Below are positions 7,359-10,919 of a DNA stretch of 10,919 bases, one piece after another. The stretch comes from Alphaproteobacteria bacterium (GTDB lineage Bacteria; Pseudomonadota; Alphaproteobacteria; Paracaedibacterales; CAIOTO01): positions 1 through 10,919 of the forward strand of contig JANRCF010000053.1 of the NCBI GenBank assembly GCA_030727085.1. The letters run 5' to 3'. Within the stretch, counting starts at the first letter, position 1, and each line of letters begins with the position of its first letter. A program made the translations under genes and the position numbers. The notes beneath the pieces were generated by a model that did no database searches, was not told where the DNA came from, and saw nothing but the letters and a program-made list of their open reading frames with translations.

Positions 7359-7769
7359 TTAGTGTATGCTTGAGTTGGCAAAAGGGCTGTCGAGCGAGAA
7401 CGCGGGAATTTCCACGCGAATAATGGCTCCCTCCGATGTTTCCATTTCATAGTGTCCATGCATAAAGCCAGATGGCGTATGAAGCGGTGTTCCACTGGTG
7501 TATTCAAAAAGTTCACCGGGATTTAAGATGGGTTGTTCGCCAATCACACCTTCACCAGAAACTTCTTTTATTTGACCATTTCCGTCGGTGATGTGCCAAA
7601 AGCGATTTAATAGCTGATATGGGGAATCGCCAAGATTTTCGATTTGAATGTGGTAACTCCACATAAATTGTGATTTTTCAGGGAGCGAGTGTGACTGCAG
7701 AAAGTATGGTTGCACGGTTACGCTGATTTCTCCAGTTGTGGAGGAGTATGTGAAATTCTTTTCTGCCAT
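7359..7769 (-). CDS. apaG: ApaG domain protein
   Basis: ApaG is a small beta-sandwich (fibronectin III-like) protein of about 125-135 aa. In enterobacteria it has been linked to cobalt/magnesium tolerance and lies next to apaH, but its molecular role is not settled. Family motifs here are WSYHIQIEN (37-45), LLNRFWHITDGNG near 53-65, GEGVIGEQPILNPGE (72-86) and SGTPLHTPSGFMHGHY (92-107). I chose the ATG at 7769 (136 aa), which starts just before the first strand. A TTG at 7784 would add five residues. It is the first gene of the operon, downstream of a well-formed promoter, and abuts folE with no gap. Confidence 0.93.
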   Translation of the reverse strand: MAEKNFTYSSTTGEISVTVQPYFLQSHSLPEKSQFMWSYHIQIENLGDSPYQLLNRFWHITDGNGQIKEVSGEGVIGEQPILNPGELFEYTSGTPLHTPSGFMHGHYEMETSEGAIIRVEIPAFSLDSPFANSSIH

Positions 7770-7811
7770 TTGACCGATTTCCAAAAATGATTAGAACCTC
7801 ATAGTAATTTC

Positions 7812-7840
7812 ATTAAAGCGAAATTTAAGGCATATGTCAA
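7812..7840 (-). promoter_or_regulatory. promoter of the apaG-folE-ccmCDE operon
   Basis: On the minus strand there is a perfect TTGACA (7840-7835), an ideal 17-nt spacer and TTTAAT (7817-7812, 5 of 6). This is the best sigma70-type promoter in the window. Transcription should start near 7805, giving a leader of about 36 nt before the apaG ATG. Confidence 0.7.
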
Positions 7841-7902
7841 ATTTCAAATGGAGAGTGGGTGAGAATTTTATTCTTTAATTTGAGGTGCGCTTTGAGTGAG
7901 AT

Positions 7903-7941
7903 TTCCTCATGCTATTCGTGTGTTAAATTTAGCATGAGGAA
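7903..7941 (-). terminator. 12-bp perfect hairpin after the PIP-box gene pair
   Basis: TTCCTCATGCTA (7903-7914) and TAGCATGAGGAA (7930-7941) form a perfect 12-bp stem with a 15-nt loop. It begins 18 nt past the stop codon of the gene at 7960-8586. That position suits a terminator or 3'-stabilising structure for that transcript, and it insulates the apaG promoter. Neither strand has a U-tract after the stem, so it is not a classical intrinsic terminator. Confidence 0.5.
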
Positions 7942-7959
7942 GGAAAATAGAGTTATCGA

Positions 7960-8586
7960 TTAGAATGAGCTGTCACTATGGCTATCATCACCATAGCTGT
8001 TAATTGAGCTTGACGTTGAAAGCGCAGAGCTTGAGCTTGCCAGCGAGTCAGATTCTGCAATTGATTCTCTATCTGTCAATGCTTCAAGATGATTGTTTGA
8101 ACCTTCTGTTCTCGGTTTCTTAAAGAAGCTTGCGATAGATGGTTGATTTGAAGAGCGTTTCTTCCCTTTAGCAGTTTTAGTGCTTGCGGTATGTTCCATA
8201 CTTTTGTGTGATTGAACGCTTGTTCCTTGAGCTGCGGGCTTTTTAGAGAAATGTAGTTCTACAAAGGCTTTTACTCCTGTTGTGATCTTTTTTGATTTTG
8301 GTTTTTCCGATAATGCATGGCTTAAATTAATAGAAGAAAGGTACACATGGCTACTACGACTCAAAAAACTTTCTAAATCAACAGGTTGCTTCGGGCTGTT
8401 CCATTTAAATGCGCGTATCGTTTCTGGACTGGATGCTGATCCATTGGGATTTGGAAAAGAATTTTCATCAAAAATTTCTGCACCAGAATTGCTTGGCCTT
8501 TGTTCTAGTTGATCTGTTTCGCTAGCTACACATATCGCACTTGTTAAAGCAAGAATCACGGTGAATATTTGTAAAATTTGTGTCAT
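7960..8586 (-). CDS. exported protein with basic cluster and PIP box (candidate effector A)
   Basis: I do not recognise a known family. The 208-aa protein opens with a hydrophobic stretch (residues 3-21) ending CVA-SE, which reads as a Sec signal peptide cut near residue 21, although its n-region has no positive charge. The rest is polar and probably largely disordered. A basic cluster TAKGKKR (138-144) is followed by QPSIASFFKKPR (148-159), an exact fit to the eukaryotic PCNA-interacting peptide Q-x-x-I-x-x-F-F plus the usual trailing basic residues. The final 35 residues are Ser/Asp-rich, ending DSSF. The ATG at 8586 has AGGAA 5 nt upstream. The next gene upstream (8667-9368) has the same architecture and a shared upstream element. 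Inference: a secreted protein acting on host PCNA in the nucleus. The motifs are seen directly; the function is not shown. Confidence 0.8.
   Translation of the reverse strand: MTQILQIFTVILALTSAICVASETDQLEQRPSNSGAEIFDENSFPNPNGSASSPETIRAFKWNSPKQPVDLESFLSRSSHVYLSSINLSHALSEKPKSKKITTGVKAFVELHFSKKPAAQGTSVQSHKSMEHTASTKTAKGKKRSSNQPSIASFFKKPRTEGSNNHLEALTDRESIAESDSLASSSSALSTSSSINSYGDDSHSDSSF
8110..8145 (-). other. PIP-box coding segment in candidate effector A
   Basis: Codons 148-159 encode QPSIASFFKKPR. Gln at 1, Ile at 4, Phe-Phe at 7-8 and Lys-Lys at 9-10 match the high-affinity PIP box of eukaryotic clamp clients such as DNA ligase 1 and FEN1. The Thr-Asp pair of PIP degrons is absent, so destruction through CRL4-Cdt2 is not predicted. 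Confidence 0.75.
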
Positions 8587-8627
8587 AATAATTCCTAATC
8601 ATAATATTTAAATCGTCAATAGATTTG

Positions 8628-8658
8628 ATATGGTGATTCATATTTATAATTTCAAGTG
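8628..8658 (-). promoter_or_regulatory. shared upstream element of candidate effector A
   Basis: On the minus strand this 31-bp stretch opens CACTTGAAATT and ends CCATAT. It matches the element upstream of the neighbouring gene at 23 of 31 positions with no gap. It lies 41 nt before the ATG at 8586. It can be read as -35 TTGAAA with a long 19-nt spacer to TATCAA, so this gene may have its own promoter within the 80-bp gap. Confidence 0.4.
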
Positions 8659-8666
8659 CGGAAATT

Positions 8667-9368
8667 TTATTTTTTTTGGTTTTTTCTAAAATATGTTAGA
8701 AGGCTGCTTTGTCCAGCAACTTGTTTGATTTCTCTTTTTCTCTTTTTGCTTGCGGGAGCCGTTACATTTAAATGCTCTTCACCAGTTGTCTGTGCAGAAT
8801 GAGTCGTGCGTCCTGAACTAAATGTGTTTTCATCCTCACTATTGGACGGTGGTACGTTCTCGGTATGTGTGTCGGAAACAGCATTTAGATCTAAGTATGT
8901 CAGTCCGTATTGCGCAATCAGTGATGCAGCTCGTTGATTGAAGTCTGCATAGCGTGCAATTTCTTGTGTTTTAATTAAAAATGCTGAAAATAAGCCCTCT
9001 TTCTCCTGGTATTCTAAGTCAAACCCAACAAATCTCTTTAGATGTTTTTCAATTTCCATATCACATTCGTTTTTTGTTAGCGGCAAGCATGCTAAAAAGC
9101 AGAGCTCACTAAAATATTTACCAGAAAGATCCTTGTAGATTGAAATAGTGGCATCTAATTCTTTTCCGCTGAGTAAGTATGCAAACTTGGTGTGTTTCGA
9201 GTTATCGAAGTGATACCACGTTTGACCGCTCTTTTTTGCTTCTGGTGTGTCATGTACGTTTCTTGATGTTATTTTAGGCTCAGTGCCATTTAGGATTGAG
9301 GTAGCTGACATTGCCATGTTGGTTGCGATGTAAGTGCATAGTGCTAATTTTAAAAGGAATGAATTCAT
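8667..9368 (-). CDS. exported protein with classical NLS and C-terminal PIP box (candidate effector B)
   Basis: I recognise no known family. The 233-aa protein starts with a signal-peptide-like segment (Lys7, hydrophobic to about residue 20, cleavage likely near 21-22). A probably folded middle part follows (about 50-165), with Cys90, Cys94 and Cys102 and regular hydrophobic spacing. A polar Ser/Thr/Glu-rich linker (166-206) leads to the monopartite nuclear-localisation-like cluster KKRKR at 208-212. The C-terminus is a PIP box, QSSLLTYFRK at 220-229, then Asn-Gln-Lys-Lys. This layout resembles human p21, where a PIP box lies near the C-terminus beside basic residues. The ATG at 9368 has AGGAA 7 nt upstream. 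Inference: exported, then targeted to the nucleus and clamp of a eukaryotic host. The middle region shows no visible similarity to effector A. Confidence 0.8.
   Translation of the reverse strand: MNSFLLKLALCTYIATNMAMSATSILNGTEPKITSRNVHDTPEAKKSGQTWYHFDNSKHTKFAYLLSGKELDATISIYKDLSGKYFSELCFLACLPLTKNECDMEIEKHLKRFVGFDLEYQEKEGLFSAFLIKTQEIARYADFNQRAASLIAQYGLTYLDLNAVSDTHTENVPPSNSEDENTFSSGRTTHSAQTTGEEHLNVTAPASKKRKREIKQVAGQSSLLTYFRKNQKK
8682..8747 (-). other. NLS-like cluster plus PIP-box segment in candidate effector B
   Basis: Codons 208-212 (8747-8733) encode KKRKR, and codons 220-229 (8711-8682) encode QSSLLTYFRK. The seven-residue gap and the order (basic cluster, then PIP box) repeat the order in effector A, where the gap is three residues. 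Gln1, Leu4, Tyr7 and Phe8 meet the PIP consensus. The Thr5-Asp6 pair of a PIP degron is missing. Confidence 0.75.
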
Positions 9369-9404
9369 ACTTAAGTTCCTGTTTTGGTTGTTAGGAAGAT
9401 TTTT

Positions 9405-9438
9405 CTTATATGGGAATGCAATTTCAGAATTTCAAGGG
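9405..9438 (-). promoter_or_regulatory. candidate promoter and shared upstream element of candidate effector B
   Basis: On the minus strand CCCTTGAAATT begins at 9438 and CCATAT ends at 9408, the same 31-bp layout as at 8628-8658. It lies 39 nt before the ATG at 9368. Read as a promoter, TTGAAA (9435-9430) and TATAAG (9410-9405) are separated by 19 nt, longer than ideal. The repeated spacing is more persuasive than the consensus match. Confidence 0.45.
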
Positions 9439-9553
9439 TGGCATCGCTTTTTAATTTGTGCAGTTTGTCTGTTAATAACTGTTTATCGTGATATAGATGT
9501 AACTATCGTATGTAGGAAGTGCCGAGCTGCTTTACATTTGGTGCATGTACCCT

Positions 9554-9582
9554 TTGATTAGAATATGTTATATGTATGTAAT
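9554..9582 (+). promoter_or_regulatory. candidate promoter of the AmpG-like transporter gene
   Basis: TTGATT (9554-9559, 4 of 6 to -35), a 17-nt spacer and TGTAAT (9577-9582, 5 of 6 to -10). Transcription would start near 9589, leaving about 35 nt before the GTG at 9624. The 9369-9623 region is thus a divergent promoter region between effector B and the transporter. Confidence 0.45.
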
Positions 9583-9623
9583 GTGTGGTCCTCGCGCACT
9601 CTTAATTCAAAATAAGAACAAAC

Positions 9624-10847
9624 GTGTTTCATCTCTATTTTAATCGATATATTTTTCATTTCTTCCTTCTTGGCGTGTCAAGCGGTATACCTTTTTTATT
9701 GATTTTATCGACGCTAAGTTTCCGCTTGACGGAATGCAACATTAGTTCGTCTATGATTGGCTTGTTTACATTGGTTACGTTGCCCTATTGCCTTAAATTT
9801 CTTTGGGCTCCGTTTCTTGATCGTTTTGCGCATACTTTTTTCAGATGTCGTTATAAGGGATATAAGGTTTGGGGTGTTATTGCGCAGCTAGGGCTTATTA
9901 TTTCGACATTTTTGTTAGGTAGTTTTGATCCGATGCAGCACTTAGGTGCTATTGCTATGGCGGCTTTTTCGATGTCATTCTTTGCGGCGAGTCAAGATAT
10001 TGTTATTGATGCTTTGCGTGTTGAATTGTTGACAACAAAGCAAACTGGAGCAGGGGCGGCTATTGAATCGATAGGCTTTCGGTGTGGAATGTTGATTGGC
10101 GGAGCAGGGGCTCTTTATCTTGCATCTTTGCTGGATTGGCGTTTCGCGTATTGGATTATGGGGGTAATTCAGGTTATTGGTATCCCTGCATTATGGTTTG
10201 TGCCCGTTAAGACATTCGAGGACGTATTTGTGCCAATTGTCTCGGTTGTTGAAACGTTGAAAGAAAGTTTTCAAAGTTTATACAAAGAAACACCTTTTAT
10301 GTACCTTATTTTGTTTATTCTCTTTTTTAAAATTGCGGATACAGTGTTGAATGCGATGTCAGCACCTTTTCTTTACGATTTATCTTTTAATAAAATTGAG
10401 TATGCAAATATAACAAAGTCATTTGGCATTTCACTTATGGTTGTTGGTGGATTGGCTGCTGGCTACTTGATACATCAGCTTGGTTGCCTTTTTGTTGTGG
10501 GCGCGAGTTTGTTTTTACAGGCAGTGTCGTGCTTATTATTTATCATTCAATCTTGGGTTGGTCACGATTTATCAATTCTTGTGATTACGATTGGTGTTGA
10601 AAGTTTTGCATCAGGTATGGCTTCTACCGCTTTCATTGCAATGATTACAATCTATTGTAAATCTCCATTCTCGGCGGGGCATTTTACGTTTCTTTATGCG
10701 GTAGGATCATTAAGCCGTGTTATTGTGTCATTGCTGGCAGGAATTACAGCTGACCTTGTTGGATGGAGTTGGTTATTTTTTCTGACTGGCTTAACAACAG
10801 TTCCGGCATTCTGGTTTTTAATTTGTGTAAAAAGGACAACAAAGTGA
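9624..10847 (+). CDS. ampG: AmpG-family major facilitator transporter
   Basis: This is a 407-aa inner-membrane protein with about 12 hydrophobic segments, of the AmpG branch of the major facilitator superfamily. Classical AmpG imports anhydro-muropeptides (GlcNAc-1,6-anhydro-MurNAc peptides) from the periplasm for cell-wall recycling. Family signatures are LLGVSSGIPFLL (15-26), the helix 2-3 loop FLWAPFLDRF (59-68), SQDIVIDALRVE (123-134) and RCGMLIGGAGALYLA (153-167). The start is GTG at 9624. It opens directly into the usual N-terminal segment, and no in-frame ATG follows before the first helix. The Shine-Dalgarno is weak (AAGAA). The next gene overlaps its stop codon, so they are likely co-transcribed. 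Intracellular alphaproteobacteria often hold several divergent AmpG homologues, so the true substrate here is uncertain. Confidence 0.85.
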   Translation: MFHLYFNRYIFHFFLLGVSSGIPFLLILSTLSFRLTECNISSSMIGLFTLVTLPYCLKFLWAPFLDRFAHTFFRCRYKGYKVWGVIAQLGLIISTFLLGSFDPMQHLGAIAMAAFSMSFFAASQDIVIDALRVELLTTKQTGAGAAIESIGFRCGMLIGGAGALYLASLLDWRFAYWIMGVIQVIGIPALWFVPVKTFEDVFVPIVSVVETLKESFQSLYKETPFMYLILFILFFKIADTVLNAMSAPFLYDLSFNKIEYANITKSFGISLMVVGGLAAGYLIHQLGCLFVVGASLFLQAVSCLLFIIQSWVGHDLSILVITIGVESFASGMASTAFIAMITIYCKSPFSAGHFTFLYAVGSLSRVIVSLLAGITADLVGWSWLFFLTGLTTVPAFWFLICVKRTTK

Positions 10848-10873
10848 GCGATAAAAAAGTAAGCGATAAAAAA
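10844..10873 (+). repeat. tandem 15-bp repeat at the start of the last gene
   Basis: GTGAGCGATAAAAAA (10844-10858) is followed at once by GTAAGCGATAAAAAA (10859-10873), with one difference in 15. In the reading frame this duplicates five codons. It looks like a recent slippage or a small duplication of the ribosome-start region. Confidence 0.8.
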
Positions 10874-10919
10874 ATCGCAGATAAAATGTGTCAACAGCAC
10901 ATATATATATCTGTTTGTA
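10844..10919 (+). CDS. unidentified gene, 5' end only
   Basis: A GTG at 10844 overlaps the transporter stop codon as GTGA and has an AAGGA Shine-Dalgarno 7 nt upstream, a typical coupled start. The frame stays open to the window edge for 25 codons. It begins with a near-perfect tandem repeat (SDKK, VSDKK), then IADKMCQQHIYISV. An in-frame ATG at 10886 is an alternative start that would drop the repeat. Too little is present to name a family. Confidence 0.55.
   Translation, partial: MSDKKVSDKKIADKMCQQHIYISVC

Noticed and set aside
8358..8386. Second PIP-like stretch QPVDLESF in effector A (residues 67-74)
   Set aside because: Position 4 is Asp instead of Ile, Leu or Met and position 7 is Ser instead of an aromatic residue, so key contacts are missing.
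7960..8586. Lipoprotein signal in effector A (Cys19)
   Set aside because: The residues before Cys19 are Ser-Ala-Ile, with Ile in the position that must be small, so the lipobox is not met.
7960..9368. PIP boxes reinterpreted as bacterial beta-clamp binding motifs
   Set aside because: Clamp-binding motifs in bacteria are QL[SD]LF or QLxLxLF. The aromatic pair with three-residue spacing fits PCNA instead, and both proteins appear to be exported, away from the bacterial clamp.
9334..9561. 75-codon plus-strand frame in the effector B/transporter spacer
   Set aside because: It starts inside effector B on the opposite strand, has no Shine-Dalgarno, and would run across both candidate promoters. 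The product resembles no family I know.

Overview
The window looks like part of the chromosome of a low-to-moderate GC alphaproteobacterium, probably an intracellular or host-associated one (Holosporales/Caedibacter-like is a guess). The class rests on a ChpT-type histidine phosphotransferase, a CycM-type membrane-anchored cytochrome c, the mtaB-ftsY gene pair and a System I (Ccm) cytochrome c maturation cluster. The host association is inferred from two exported proteins that carry eukaryote-type nuclear and PCNA-binding motifs.

Layout. Positions 1-39 hold the 5' part of a tRNA-Asn(GTT) on the minus strand. A membrane-anchored cytochrome c (274-795, +) meets AMP nucleosidase amn (800-2281, -) tail to tail. 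The amn gene ends a tight minus-strand run, tRNA-Phe(GAA) - mtaB - ftsY - amn, in which mtaB and ftsY overlap and ftsY abuts amn. A 269-bp spacer precedes chpT (4946-5536, +), which converges on a second minus-strand operon, apaG - folE - ccmC - ccmD - ccmE (7769 down to 5541). That operon has a good sigma70-type promoter at 7812-7840. Its ccmC, ccmD and ccmE genes overlap one another, and ccmD is only 29 codons. CcmC, CcmD and CcmE deliver and carry haem for c-type cytochromes such as the one at 274-795.

The accessory part is 7960-9368: two minus-strand genes for small unrecognised proteins. Each has an N-terminal export signal, a low-complexity polar region, a lysine/arginine cluster resembling a nuclear localisation signal, and a few residues later a textbook PCNA-interacting peptide (PIP box, Q-x-x-[ILM]-x-x-[FY]-[FY]). 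Bacteria have no PCNA, and an exported protein would not meet the bacterial sliding clamp. The simplest reading is a pair of secreted effectors aimed at the sliding clamp of a eukaryotic host nucleus. The two genes also share a 31-bp upstream element at nearly the same distance from their start codons. This is the most novel content of the window.

The right end holds an AmpG-family MFS transporter (9624-10847, +) and, overlapping its stop codon, the start of an unidentified gene that runs off the window. No insertion sequence, CRISPR array or rRNA is visible.
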